Part shown: positions 25,739 to 36,000 of the stretch, piece after piece
Layout: each line of letters begins with the position of its first letter
Numbering within the stretch: the first letter of the stretch is position 1
Assembly: GCA_005801385.1 (NCBI GenBank)
Contig: SYEM01000088.1
Location: forward strand, 1-38,255
Direction of reading: 5' to 3'
Origin: Verrucomicrobiales bacterium
GTDB lineage: Bacteria; Verrucomicrobiota; Verrucomicrobiia; Limisphaerales; UBA9464
Length of the DNA stretch: 38,255 nucleotides
Translations under genes and position numbers: made by a program
Notes under the pieces: model-generated
Databases searched by the model: none
What the model was told of the DNA's origin: nothing
The model's input: only the letters and a program-made list of their open reading frames with translations

Positions 25739-27567
25739 GCCTTTTTGCGCGCGAGCGGGCCCGGTGGCGAGCCCTTTTCCGAGGTCTTCTCGTCGTTCAT
25801 GCGCGTGATCTTCGTCTGCAGCACGCTCAGGAGGTTCTGGACGGTCCAGTAGAGGGTCAGGCCCGAGCTGTAGTTGTAGAGGAAGGCGACGAAGAAGACC
25901 GGCATGTACTTCATCATCTTCTGCTGCACGGGATCCATCTGGGGCGATGGCGGCGTCAGGCTGGACATCCACAGCGAGGTCGCCCCCATCAGGAGCGGCA
26001 GCAGGTTGAATGGAAGCCCGACACCCGCGACGCCAAGGAAGGGAACCCAACCCATGTTCGGAATGGTGAAGAGGGTGTCGGGCTCGGCCAGGTTGGCCAC
26101 CCAGAGGAAGCTGGCACCGCGCAGTTCGATCGCGGTCCTGAGCATGAAGAAGAAGCCGATGAAGACCGGGAACTGGATGAGCATCGGCAGACATCCAGTG
26201 GCTGGATTCACCTTGTGCCGCTTCATGCACTCCATCGTCTTCTCCTGAACCTTGGCCGGATCGTTCTTGAACTTCTCCCGGATCGCCTGGAGCTCCGGCT
26301 GGATGGCCTGCATCCGCTTCATCGACCGGGTGCTGATCGCGGTCAGCGGCCAGAAGAGCGCCTTGATCAGGATCGTCAGCACGACGATGGCCCAGCCATA
26401 GGATGGAATGAACTGGTGGAGTCCGTTGAGCGACAGCAGCAGGGCCTTGGCAAAGAACCCGGTGAAGCCAGAGAAGTCCATCACGGCCTCGAGACCCAGG
26501 CGCATGCGGGACAGGGTGAAGTATTCCTTCGGACCGGCGTAGAAGCTGAATCGCTGCTCCAGGGACTGGCCCGGGGCCACTGTTCCCCCGGCCAGCACGA
26601 GCAACGCCTGGTAGGCCCGGGGATCCGGATTGAGCCGTCCGTCCGCCTCGCGGTCCGCCGGCGTCGGTTTCGGCAGGGCGAAATCCCGCACCACCACCCG
26701 GTCCGCCGGACGGTCCGGGATCGCGATCATCGTGAAGAACCGGTTGTGGACCGCAGCCCACGCCACATTCGAGGCACCCGCCACATATTCGGTCCGTGGG
26801 ACCCCAGGGATGCACCCCATGAACCGGTTGGCGAACCACGTCATGTCAACATGCTCCGCCGCGGTGCCATTGTACCAATAGGCCCCCAGCCAATCCCCCG
26901 TCTCCTGGCGGTCGGCGGTCGACGCGGTTCCCATCACCATCTCGCCCGACGGGAGCGCCACCGGCCGGCTCCCACGGTTCTCGTGACGGATCGTCACCTC
27001 GAACACGTAGTTACTCGCCAGACGGTACTCCTTCACAACACGAAGCCCCTCCGGGAGGTCCTTCTGGGCGATCACCGCACCATCCCGCTGGATAAGCTCG
27101 AATTCCTGGTCCCCTCCGAGACCCGGAAGCCCCACATGCACGAACGCAGGGGAGAACGCCGGATCGTTCAGCATCACATCCGTCGAGGCCTGCGCCCCTT
27201 GCCCCTTCCCTCGGGCGATGACGGCGGGGTACTCCTTGAGATCGACCCGTCTCAGCCCGCCACCCAGCGAGGTGAACGTGGCGCGGACCTGGGTGTTCTC
27301 CAAAACGAGGGTCTTCCCCGCCGTGGCCGACAGCAGCTGGGCCGGGGGAGCCGTTGGATTCGGAACCGACTGGATCGTGGTCGCCGGGATGGACGAGGTC
27401 GACCCGGTCTGCACTCCCGCCACGGAGTTCGAGGAAAGGCTCCTGGGAATGGCGTTGGTGGCGGTCTTGGCCCTCTCGGATGGCGGATACAGGCGGTTCA
27501 CCAATGCGGGCCAGCCCAGCATGAGTGCGAATGCCACCAACAGAATTCCAATTCCCTTGCGGTCCAT
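25735..27567 (-). CDS. yidC: membrane protein insertase YidC
   Basis: YidC inserts proteins into the inner membrane, alone or with SecYEG. The 610 residues show the Gram-negative layout: an N-terminal anchor helix (about 5-27), a large beta-rich periplasmic domain (about 75-345), then the conserved insertase core. The core has GFTGFFAKALLLSLNGLHQ, SYGWAIVVLTILIKALFWPL, the cytoplasmic hairpin MKRMQAIQPELQAIREKF, NPATGCLPMLIQFPVFIGFF and the last helices near the C-terminus, which ends in a short Lys-rich tail. Length is normal for the family. It lies 20 bases after yidD and overlaps khpB. Confidence 0.97.
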   Translation of the reverse strand: MDRKGIGILLVAFALMLGWPALVNRLYPPSERAKTATNAIPRSLSSNSVAGVQTGSTSSIPATTIQSVPNPTAPPAQLLSATAGKTLVLENTQVRATFTSLGGGLRRVDLKEYPAVIARGKGQGAQASTDVMLNDPAFSPAFVHVGLPGLGGDQEFELIQRDGAVIAQKDLPEGLRVVKEYRLASNYVFEVTIRHENRGSRPVALPSGEMVMGTASTADRQETGDWLGAYWYNGTAAEHVDMTWFANRFMGCIPGVPRTEYVAGASNVAWAAVHNRFFTMIAIPDRPADRVVVRDFALPKPTPADREADGRLNPDPRAYQALLVLAGGTVAPGQSLEQRFSFYAGPKEYFTLSRMRLGLEAVMDFSGFTGFFAKALLLSLNGLHQFIPSYGWAIVVLTILIKALFWPLTAISTRSMKRMQAIQPELQAIREKFKNDPAKVQEKTMECMKRHKVNPATGCLPMLIQFPVFIGFFFMLRTAIELRGASFLWVANLAEPDTLFTIPNMGWVPFLGVAGVGLPFNLLPLLMGATSLWMSSLTPPSPQMDPVQQKMMKYMPVFFVAFLYNYSSGLTLYWTVQNLLSVLQTKITRMNDEKTSEKGSPPGPLARKKA

Positions 27568-27587
27568 GCGAGTGATTCAGCGACAGG

Positions 27588-27836
27588 TCAACAGCGTTCG
27601 GGTACCGGGTCGGTCCCACAACCTCCCCAAGGATGACAGCGGCAGAGTCGGCGGGCCGCCATCGCGCTCCCACAGACGAGCCCATGCCGATCGATCGCCT
27701 CCATCGCGTAGGTCGAACAGGTGGGCTGGAACCGGCAGGTCTCGGAAACGCCCAGGAGGGCATTTTTCATCGGGGAGATCCCGACCTGATAGGCCCGGAT
27801 GACAAGGCGGGCCAGTCCTGCAGCAAGGCGGTTCAT
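27588..27836 (-). CDS. yidD: membrane protein insertion efficiency factor YidD
   Basis: The ATG at 27836 overlaps the rnpA stop (ATGA) and gives 82 residues. The family pattern is clear: LVIRAYQVGISPMKN, CRFQPTCSTYAMEAIDRHG, RRLCRCHPWGGCGTDPVP. An amphipathic N-terminal helix is expected at the membrane surface. It lies between rnpA and yidC as in most bacteria. Longer readings in this frame are antisense or out-of-frame translations of rnpA. Confidence 0.95.
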   Translation of the reverse strand: MNRLAAGLARLVIRAYQVGISPMKNALLGVSETCRFQPTCSTYAMEAIDRHGLVCGSAMAARRLCRCHPWGGCGTDPVPERC

Positions 27837-28237
27837 CGGGCTGGGGTGAAGGCGGTCTGAGATGGAGCGGGAACCAGACGAGCGCCCTTGAGCGAGCGCA
27901 GATAATCGGCCTCCACGGCGTCGAACCCCTTGTCCACGATCGATTTCCGGGCAACGAGGATCAGGTCCACCGGAAGGGTGATCGCATGCTGATGCCTGCG
28001 AAAGACCTCCTTGAGGAGGCGTCGGGCCCGGTTGCGGCACACGGCGTTGCCGATGGTCTTGGAGGTCACGACGCCGACCCGGGATCCGGACCGGCGATCG
28101 GGAGCGGGCTGCCAGTTCAGGATGAGACAACCCTGGACCCAGCGTTGGCCGGATTCCTTGAGTCGGATGAAGTCACGTCCGGCACGCAACCGCTGCCCTC
28201 GTTGCAGACCCAACCGGGGAACGGAAGGCGCCGACAT
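27833..28237 (-). CDS. rnpA: ribonuclease P protein component
   Basis: The protein subunit binds the P RNA and helps tRNA 5' maturation. From the ATG at 28237 there are 134 residues. The RNR signature occurs in GNAVCRNRARRLLKEVFRR, and the N-terminal LQRGQRLRAGRDFIRLKESG has the usual substrate-leader-binding region. It starts 17 bases after rpmH and its stop overlaps yidD. The in-frame extension to 28456 runs across rpmH and is rejected. Confidence 0.95.
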   Translation of the reverse strand: MSAPSVPRLGLQRGQRLRAGRDFIRLKESGQRWVQGCLILNWQPAPDRRSGSRVGVVTSKTIGNAVCRNRARRLLKEVFRRHQHAITLPVDLILVARKSIVDKGFDAVEADYLRSLKGARLVPAPSQTAFTPAR

Positions 28238-28254
28238 GACGCACCTCGGGACGA

Positions 28255-28392
28255 TCAGACCGGGGTGAGGCGCTTGCGCCCGAGACGGCGCCGGCGGTTG
28301 AGGATCATGCGGCCACCCTTGGTGGCCATGCGGGCGCGGAAGCCATGCTGGCGGACGCGACGGATCTTTGAAGGCTGATACTGGCGTTTCAT
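28255..28392 (-). CDS. rpmH: 50S ribosomal protein L34
   Basis: The 45-residue protein begins [18 protein letters not shown] and continues [22 protein letters not shown], which is the L34 sequence with only small changes. It is first in the rpmH-rnpA-yidD-yidC-khpB operon. Confidence 0.98.
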   Translation of the reverse strand: MKRQYQPSKIRRVRQHGFRARMATKGGRMILNRRRRLGRKRLTPV

Positions 28393-28428
28393 GGTAGACA
28401 GTGGGCTCCCGGCCGGAGCGAGCCGCAA

Positions 28429-28456
28429 ACGCTATCAACCACGTCCACAACGTCAA
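28429..28456 (-). promoter_or_regulatory. possible sigma70-type promoter of the rpmH operon
   Basis: On the minus strand TTGACG at 28456-28451 (five of six) is followed after 16 bases by TAGCGT at 28434-28429 (three of six). The leader to the rpmH ATG would be about 30 bases. The -10 match is poor, but the -35 and the position in front of a highly expressed operon are suitable. Confidence 0.35.
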
Positions 28457-28544
28457 TCCTCATGTCCATTTTGACGCGGGTTGTCGGTTGTCGAACCGGC
28501 GCTTGACCCGGCTGCTGGAAGGGATTGATCCTCGTCCAAATCCT

Positions 28545-29351
28545 ATGCGACCCCCCTGTCCCACACCGGATGCCCCACTCCTGCCCCACGGCGGACGACA
28601 AGGTTCGCCCGCCGGGTGCGGATTCACCCTGATCGAGCTGCTCGTGGTGATCGCGGTGATCGCCATCCTCGCCGGGATGCTCCTGCCCGCCCTCGCCAAG
28701 GCCAAGGAACGGGCCCGTCAGACGCAGTGCCTGAACAACATGCGCCAGATGGGCATCGCGCTGCTCCTCTACGAGGGCGACCACAAACGCCTGCCCCCGA
28801 AGGCCTCCCAGGTCCCCGACTTCATGAATCCCAAGGCGCCGGGCTGGCAGAACAACTGCCTGTACGCCATCGCCCCCTACCTCCAGGGCACCGCCCAGGG
28901 CCGCAGCTCGAAGATCTACGCCTGCCCCAGCGCGAAGAAGCCCGGCGACGGCTCCGACGCCACCAAGAACAGCGCCACCGGATACCTGCCGAATGCCGTG
29001 TTCATGGAGCGTACCCTCGACTCCGTCCCGGATCCCAGCGGCCTCATCTTCTGCCAGGAGACCACGCGACTCGTCAGCTTCACGGCACTTCGCCCCGCCT
29101 ACGGAGCCGACTTCGGAGTCTGCCCCGGGCAATACACCTTCTGGCACGTGATCCTCAAACCCGGCGTCGACTGGTACGCGAGCCTCCACAACCAGGGAGG
29201 GAACCATCTGTTCGTCGACGGCCACGCCGAGTACCGGAAGGCGAAGGCGCTTCGGGCGAGGGACTTCGGATTGATCGACGGGGCCACCGGCAAGGCCGAG
29301 GACGACCACAGGAGTCCTGACACCCGTTGCTACAAGACCGTCTTCAACTGA
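28545..29351 (+). CDS. type II secretion-like pseudopilin with H-X9-DG C-terminus
   Basis: From the ATG at 28545 there are 268 residues. The prepilin peptidase site is [12 protein letters not shown]: cleavage after Gly26, Phe27 at +1 and Glu31 at +5. A single helix [23 protein letters not shown] with the [12 protein letters not shown] continuation follows. The C-terminus has [12 protein letters not shown], the H-X9-DG pattern of the pseudopilins that are hugely expanded in Planctomycetes and Verrucomicrobia. These proteins probably join a type II secretion or pilus-like fibre, but individual roles are unknown. The start at 28401 was rejected because the extra 48 residues precede the leader without conservation. 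It is divergent from rpmH and converges on the DUF1549 gene with a 20-base gap. Confidence 0.9.
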   Translation: MRPPCPTPDAPLLPHGGRQGSPAGCGFTLIELLVVIAVIAILAGMLLPALAKAKERARQTQCLNNMRQMGIALLLYEGDHKRLPPKASQVPDFMNPKAPGWQNNCLYAIAPYLQGTAQGRSSKIYACPSAKKPGDGSDATKNSATGYLPNAVFMERTLDSVPDPSGLIFCQETTRLVSFTALRPAYGADFGVCPGQYTFWHVILKPGVDWYASLHNQGGNHLFVDGHAEYRKAKALRARDFGLIDGATGKAEDDHRSPDTRCYKTVFN

Positions 29352-29371
29352 TCGACGAGGCACCCACTGTC

Positions 29372-32300
29372 TCAGTTCTTCATCAAGACGCCGTCGAGGT
29401 TGAGCAGGACATTGGCCACCGTGGTCCAGGCTGCCGCCTCGGCGGGATCGAGACCGGCCGGCAGCATCCCCAGGGGATCCGTCGACAGACGCAGGGCCTC
29501 GTCGGTCCGGTCCGCATAGCCCGACCGCTCCGAGTCATGGAGGGACACCAGCCGCTGGACCGCCTCCTCCGAGGCGGGGCGACAGAGCGCCCGTTCCAGC
29601 CCCAGCCTCACCCGATCCGCCACCGAACCATCCGCCTGGGCGAGGCGACGACCGAGGGCCTGGGCACATTCCACGAACACCGGGTCATTCAGGGTCACGA
29701 ACGCCTGCAGCGGGGTGTTGGTTGGCTGACGTCGCACCGTGCAGTTCTCCCGGCTGGGCGCATCGAAGGTCGCCATGCTGGGATACGGAATGGTCCGCCT
29801 CCAGAAGGTGTAGATCCCGCGCCGATACCGATCCTCCCCCTCGCTGGTGGTCCACGACCGCTCCCCGTTGAAGGCCGCCCTCCACAGACCGTCGGGCTGG
29901 GCGGGATAGACACTCGGCCCGCCTACCTTCCGGCTGAGCAGACCGCTGAGCGCCAGGGCCTGGTCCCGGACCATCTCGGCATCCAGCCGACGCCGTGACG
30001 CCCTCGAATACAGGGTGTTCAGCGGATCCTTCTCGAGTTGGTCGGGCGTGGTCACCGAGCTCTGCCGATAGGTGGCGGAGGTTACGATCAGTTTGACCAG
30101 CGCCTTGAAATCCCAACCCAGTTCAGGCCGGAGCGGATCCACCTTCGTTCCGTTCGGACGCGGGGTCTGGTAGCTGACCGCGAGCCAGTCGAGCAGGTCC
30201 CGATGGGTCGGCGCGGTGCCCTGGGTGCCGAAGTCCTCCTCGGTCTCGACCAATGCCCGACCGAGGAGCTGGGTCCAGGTGCGATTCACCGCAACCCGTG
30301 CGGTGAGCGGGTTCGCCGGGGACATCAGCCACTGGACGAGACCGAGTCGGTTGGTCGGGGCCCCGGCGGGCCACGGGTGGAACCCGGCAGGCACCCCGGG
30401 GACGACGGGATCGCCGGGGTCGAGAAAGTTCCCCTTGTTGAGCACGCGGGTCACACGGGCCCCGGTCGGCTCCAGCTCCTTCAACACCGGCAGCGGGGTT
30501 CCACGGAGGGCGGCCAGCTGTCCCCGGAGATCCTGAAGTTCGCGGACAACCGGTCCCAGGGTCTTCGATTCCGGTCGGAAATGATCGGCCAGGAGTCGCC
30601 GCTGGTCCGGAGTCCAGCGCTCCGGATCCACATCCAACGCCCGGGAGATCTGTTCGGACCAGGTCTGCACCGGGGTCACCCGATCGGTGACCGAGACCCG
30701 GAACCGGCCCAGCACCTTCCGGTCCCCCTGGTTCTGCGCGAGGGTGACCTGGACCCGGACGGGAGTCTTGAACTCGAGCGGCTCGGTGAGCTCAGCGGTC
30801 CATCGGTGAGCGTTTCCGGAATCCCCGGGCGACCATCCCGAGTTGGCCCCGGAGTCGGCGTCGATCGCCTTGGACGCCGGGAACTCCGCCGCGCTTCGAT
30901 CGGCACTCGCACGGGTCAGACGGATCGGCGTCGGGGAGGCAGGCCCCACGGTCGACATCGGCGCGGGAGCCCTCTCGAGAAGTCCCTGCCACACCGGACG
31001 CCGATTCGCGTCGAGCACCACGACACGGGTGTTGGCCAATCGATCCCCTACGGACCCGTCGGTCCGATTCCACACCGCGATCGTCTCCACCGGCACCTCA
31101 ACACCCAGGTCCACCTCCCACCACGGATCCTTCTCGGTCTCCGTGTGGGTGGTGGATCGACCCTGCTCATAGCGGCCGTCGGTGTTGCCATCGATCGCCC
31201 GGACCGCATCTCCCAGATATCCGGTGCTGGACTGCTTGGCGGTCCCGCGCAGCGCGAGGTTGGTGCCTCTGGACCACACCTGGACCTCCGCGAGGCTGAG
31301 GATCCGATTGCTGCCGGAAGCCTCCAGACGCACGAACCGTCCGGCCTGGGCCCGGGCCACCTCCGGGACGAGATCGAGTCGGACGTCGCTCAGGACAAAA
31401 GCCCCGCCGTCCGCGCGGCCCGGCCCCTGGGCCGGCAGGGACGGATCGGGCAGGACCTCGATCTGGAGCGCCGTCAGGCGGTCCAGGGTCACCGGTGCCG
31501 TGAGACTGTAGGTATCCCGCGGTGCGGTGGGGCCTCCGACCCGGATGGACCGGTCGGACTCGACCTCGAACGCCGGGGCGTTGGTCGCCTGCGAGGTGAT
31601 CCGGATTGGCGCCAGCAGGGTCCAGGGCACCGGACGGGCGGCTTCCCGGGCCCAGTCCTTGAGCTCGGCCTCGAAGTCGGGATTCAGCGCCTTGAGCTCG
31701 GTCTCCTTGCGGTCGATCGACGCCGTCAGCTCGGCGCGACGCCGACGCTCCGCCTCCGAAAAGACAGGCATCGTGGGACGCTCGTCGGGTTGGTCGAAGT
31801 CCGCGGTCTGATTGAAGAGCGCATAGAACCCGTAGTATTCCCGATGGGTGATGGGATCGAACTTGTGGGTGTGGCACTGGGCGCAGTTCATGGTCAGCCC
31901 CATCCAGACCTGGGCCGTGACCCCGACCCGGTCCTTCACGGCGGCGACGCGCCACTCCTCGTCGTCGGTACCGCCTTCGGTGTTGGTCATGGTGTTGCGA
32001 TGGAACGCGGTGGCCGCCCGCTGCTCGTCGGTGGCGTTCTCCACCAGATCCCCGGCAAGAAGGTCACGGGTGAATTCGTCATACGGCAGGTTCCGGTTGA
32101 GGGCCTCGATCAGCCAATCCCGCCACGGCCAGATGTTCGGGCGCAGCGGGTCGGATCCATAGCCGGCTGAGTCCGCATACCGGGCAAGGTCCAGCCACAC
32201 CCGCGCCCAACGCTCCCCAAAATGCGGGGAGGTGAGCAGACGATCCACTAGCCGTTCGTAGGCGTCCGAACGACGGTCCGCAATGAACGCAGCCACGTCC

Positions 32301-32896
32301 TCGGGGGACGGCGGCAGACCGGTGAGATCGAGGGACAACCGCCGGATCAGCGTCGGACGGTCGGCCTCCTCGGCAGGTTTGAGCCCTGAGGTCTCGAGCC
32401 GCGCGGCGATGAAGCGGTCGATGCCATTCCGAGCCCAGGCCCGATCGGCGACCCTCGGCAGGGTCGGACGCCTTGGCGGGGTCCAGGCCCAGTGGGAGGC
32501 GTACTCGGCACCCTGCTGGATCCATCGAGATAGAATCCCGGCCTCGGCCGGCGTCACCGGATTCTTCAGCTCCGGCGGCGGCATCACCTCCTCGGGATCG
32601 GTGGATCGGATCCGATGGAGGATCTCGCTGTCGGCGGCGTGGTTCGGGGCGATGGCCGCCCGTGGGGAGCGGCTGCGGGTGGCCTCGTTGAAGGAATCGA
32701 GCCTCAGCTTGGCCTTGCGCGCCGCGTCATCGGGTCCGTGGCACGGATAGCACTTGGACGACAGGATGGGCTGGACCTCAGTCGCGAAATCGACGCGGGA
32801 CCGGGACGTGGCGGAGGAATCCCCGGTCCAAGCCGTCAGACTGGAGGCCAGGGAGAGGCCCAGGATCAAGCCACGCGGATTCGCAACGGGAGGCAT
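29372..32896 (-). CDS. PSCyt1-DUF1549-F5/8C-DUF1553 exported protein
   Basis: The 1174-residue protein has a Sec leader (about 1-28). A cytochrome-like PSCyt1 domain follows with haem motif CYPCH (C49, C52, H53) and the distal VMPPPE segment. DUF1549/PSCyt2 lies at about 140-370 with RLSLDLTGLPP and a second Cys pair in CAQCHTHKFDPI. A discoidin-like F5/8 type C domain lies at about 518-640 (NLALRGTAKQSS, WWEVDLG). DUF1553/PSD1 is at about 850-1120 (NPLTARVAVNRTW, RRLDAEMVRDQAL, REN-PTNTPLQAF). The family is greatly expanded in Planctomycetes and Verrucomicrobia and tends to accompany sulfatases and glycoside hydrolases; its reaction is unproven. The F5/8 insert suggests glycan binding. No sulfatase is seen next to it. 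Confidence 0.93.
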   Translation of the reverse strand: MPPVANPRGLILGLSLASSLTAWTGDSSATSRSRVDFATEVQPILSSKCYPCHGPDDAARKAKLRLDSFNEATRSRSPRAAIAPNHAADSEILHRIRSTDPEEVMPPPELKNPVTPAEAGILSRWIQQGAEYASHWAWTPPRRPTLPRVADRAWARNGIDRFIAARLETSGLKPAEEADRPTLIRRLSLDLTGLPPSPEDVAAFIADRRSDAYERLVDRLLTSPHFGERWARVWLDLARYADSAGYGSDPLRPNIWPWRDWLIEALNRNLPYDEFTRDLLAGDLVENATDEQRAATAFHRNTMTNTEGGTDDEEWRVAAVKDRVGVTAQVWMGLTMNCAQCHTHKFDPITHREYYGFYALFNQTADFDQPDERPTMPVFSEAERRRRAELTASIDRKETELKALNPDFEAELKDWAREAARPVPWTLLAPIRITSQATNAPAFEVESDRSIRVGGPTAPRDTYSLTAPVTLDRLTALQIEVLPDPSLPAQGPGRADGGAFVLSDVRLDLVPEVARAQAGRFVRLEASGSNRILSLAEVQVWSRGTNLALRGTAKQSSTGYLGDAVRAIDGNTDGRYEQGRSTTHTETEKDPWWEVDLGVEVPVETIAVWNRTDGSVGDRLANTRVVVLDANRRPVWQGLLERAPAPMSTVGPASPTPIRLTRASADRSAAEFPASKAIDADSGANSGWSPGDSGNAHRWTAELTEPLEFKTPVRVQVTLAQNQGDRKVLGRFRVSVTDRVTPVQTWSEQISRALDVDPERWTPDQRRLLADHFRPESKTLGPVVRELQDLRGQLAALRGTPLPVLKELEPTGARVTRVLNKGNFLDPGDPVVPGVPAGFHPWPAGAPTNRLGLVQWLMSPANPLTARVAVNRTWTQLLGRALVETEEDFGTQGTAPTHRDLLDWLAVSYQTPRPNGTKVDPLRPELGWDFKALVKLIVTSATYRQSSVTTPDQLEKDPLNTLYSRASRRRLDAEMVRDQALALSGLLSRKVGGPSVYPAQPDGLWRAAFNGERSWTTSEGEDRYRRGIYTFWRRTIPYPSMATFDAPSRENCTVRRQPTNTPLQAFVTLNDPVFVECAQALGRRLAQADGSVADRVRLGLERALCRPASEEAVQRLVSLHDSERSGYADRTDEALRLSTDPLGMLPAGLDPAEAAAWTTVANVLLNLDGVLMKN

Positions 32897-33035
32897 GTGC
32901 GGAGATTACGCAGCCCGACCCCGACCGCAAAGGGAAGACCTCAGTCCAAGGCCCTTTGGATGCGACTCCTCCTGGCATCCACCGACGGACCTCCCGAGGG
33001 CATCCCCGGATCTCCGAGGTTGCCACCCCGAGGGT

Positions 33036-36000
33036 TCAGGGGGCCTGCCGCAACTGGAAGAATCGGACCGGCTGGTACGGCAGCAGATGAAACCGTTGAA
33101 CCGCATTCGTGGCCTTGAACGGAACCACCTCGCGTTCGGTAATGCCTCCCACGATGGGGCCCGCCTCCAACACATAGCTGCGATCCGCGATCAACCCATC
33201 CACCACCAGTTCCAACCCGCGCTGGCTCCTGAGGGGAGCCAACGACCGGATCGGCGGCGGTTCCACCTCGAGACGCAGGGGACCCTGGATCGGAGTGCCC
33301 GTGCTCTCCACGAGGATGTCGGTCACCGTTCCAGAGTTGATTCGAGCCTTCACGACCGCGCCCACCGCGCCGTTGCCCACGATTCGCACCTTCGGTGCCT
33401 CCGTGTATCCTGAACCCGGATCGGTGACGGTGGCCCCCACAAGAAACCCGGCGGCGAGGGTCGGAGCCACAATTGCGGTGCGCGGCACCGGGGTTTCGAC
33501 CGCGCGGTATTTCAGGGCGGAGCCGGTCACCCAGCGTTCCGGTCGCGTCTCACCCACGAGGTCGAGGCCCGCATCCTCCCACACGCCGTTGACCTCGCGC
33601 TGGAGGCGGTAGGTGCGAGCGGGGTCCACGACCTCGAACGACAGGGCGAGCGCCTCCGTCACGCCCAGTCGCAACGGCACCACGCTCGGGGCCTCGGCTT
33701 GGATCTGTGGAATCGAGGAGAAGCCCGAACCCGTCCGGAGGACGTCCACCCGAGCGATGCCGCCTCGTTCCACGACGGCGCGAAGCTCCGCACCGCTTCC
33801 GCCTCCACCCGTGACTTGGATCAGCGGGACCATGCTGAAGCCGTGTCCACGATCCAGGACCTTCACCGCCACCAGGAACCCGTTGACCACGACCGCCTCA
33901 AGACGGGCGGGGCGAACCTGATCAGTGATCGAGAGCACACTTGAGATCTCACCAACATGGCGCTCGTCCTCAATCCGGGCCACGACCCGGTAAGTGCCCG
34001 GATCGGTGGGACAGGCCGCCTGCCCGTCATAGCTGATCCGAACCGGCAGTCCGGGAGGATCGGTCATGACCGTCACACAACGGGGCGAGCCGTCGAACAC
34101 CTGTTCGAGGTCGGCGATCTGGAGGGCCGCAGGAATCCGGGCCACCTCAAGCCGGGCTCCCTCGGTCCGGACTATCCCAGCCACGTTGGAGACCGCGACC
34201 GTGTAGGTGCCGGCGTCGGTGAGACGGAGACCAGACAGGGTAAGCCGTGACGTCCGGGCCCCCGGGATCGGTCGGCCGTCCCGGAACCACTGATAGCCGA
34301 GCGGTTCCCCGCCCGAGGCGACCACCTCGAAGGTTGCGAAACCATCCACCCGGGCTGCGAGATTCTGGGGCGCGGCATCGATCACCGGCCAGACCACCTC
34401 CTCGGTGAAACGCAGGCCGCCAAGGCGCAAGACCCCTTGGTCCACCCACCGGGGAAGATCGGCATCCACCCAGGCGACACCCTCCAACGTGATGGTCTGA
34501 TCCGGGATCGACGCAGTCCCGTTCTTTCGGATCTCGAGGATGGAATCCGTCCGAGGCACGGCATTCCCGTCCCTGCGGATCACCGATCGCACCCGGACCC
34601 GTCCCGCCACCGGACCGCTCATCGATCCAAACAGCCCGGACAGATCGAGCACATCCCCTTGTGACACGGAGAAATCAGTCACGACATCGTCGCCAACGGC
34701 AGACCCGAACACGAATTGGTCCGGGCCAACGCCTCCCGAAAGGCGGTCATCCCCGGCCCCGCCCTCGAGGACATCCGCCCGGTCGGCGCCGTTCAGGACA
34801 TCATCGCTGACACCACCCGCCAGCGCATTGGGAACCCCGAGGCGACCCTGGAGCCGGACCGGATACACTGCCATCCGGCGGTCCCAGACGACGACTCCTT
34901 CCCATTTCGCCCGAAGATAGTCCTGGAGCCGCGCCCGGCTCCGATCGCCTAGGGGATATTCGAAGAGGATCCACTCGCCAATGGAGCCCTCCCAACCGCG
35001 GGACGCCGTGGTCTCAGCCAGGCCCCGGGCAGCACCGAGGGTGGGGAAGGCCGGAGGCCAAACGGCGGAGTTGGAGGAGGAGATCCAGGTTCCCTGCCCC
35101 ATGAGATCCAGACGCGTTCCGGACCCCTCATGGGTCGCCATCCCACGCACCTCGGACCCGATCGGTCCGCTCCGTGTCAGGCGTCCGTTCTCCTGAAGTC
35201 TCAGGCTCCATCCTGAATTCGAGCCGCCCACGGCGGCCAGTTCCATGCCCAGACCGTTGAACAGGGTCCGCACCGGTGCGACCGCCTGGTCGAGGGAGGC
35301 GACGAAGGCCAGGGTGAAGTCCTGGACCCGGAGATCCCGGTCGTCCCAGAACACGAATCGACCCGGATTGAATCCGACCGCATCGCGGGCGACCCGGGGC
35401 TGGCTGTCGAGGGTGGGTTGGAAGGCCTCCCGGCCGTTGCCAGAGCGGTCCTGCCACTCCCAGACGCTTCCGGAAGCCATGCCCTTGGCATCGAGCCACG
35501 CGCTGGGACGGACCCCCATGCCCCGGACCGGCGAATACGAAACGGCCTGGAAAGTCACCTGGTTCGTCGATGGGGTGGCCCCGGTCCGACGCAGCTCGAT
35601 CTGCACCGGCGCGGACTGGAACTCCGAGGCCACCGACACGGTGATGGCGCCCGCCAGGGCCTCGGCATGACTGAAGGATGCGGGTGGAGCCAAGGGAACG
35701 CCCGACCGGCGCCAGGTCAGCCCCGGAACAGGATCCGCGATGTGATACACCAGGTTCTCGGGCTGCAGCCCGGAAACGACGATCGAAGGTGAGAATCCCG
35801 ACTCTCCCCCCGCTGGTAGGTCGAGCACGGTCTCCGGGATCGTGCCCTGGAGGTCCGCCCGGTTCGGATGCGTGCCCGCGAGGAACTCAGCGAGGTTGCT
35901 GAGCCCATCCTGGTCCATATCCGCCTGCGGCACCGCGGCCTCGAAGTCGATCCGCATCTCACCCGCCCGGGCTGCCTGGGTCAGGGCCAGCTCCTCGAGC

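Noticed and set aside
28393-28544. Replication origin between rpmH and the pseudopilin gene
   Set aside because: Only 152 bases, GC-rich, no dnaA nearby, and the best DnaA-box-like 9-mer matches only six of nine positions.
30038-32170. 710-codon plus-strand open frame
   Set aside because: Antisense to the DUF1549/DUF1553 gene, with Arg/Gly/Pro-rich shadow composition and no recognisable domain.
32945-32960. Terminator between the RTX mosaic gene and the DUF1549 gene
   Set aside because: The stem is only five base pairs and no T run follows on the transcribed strand.
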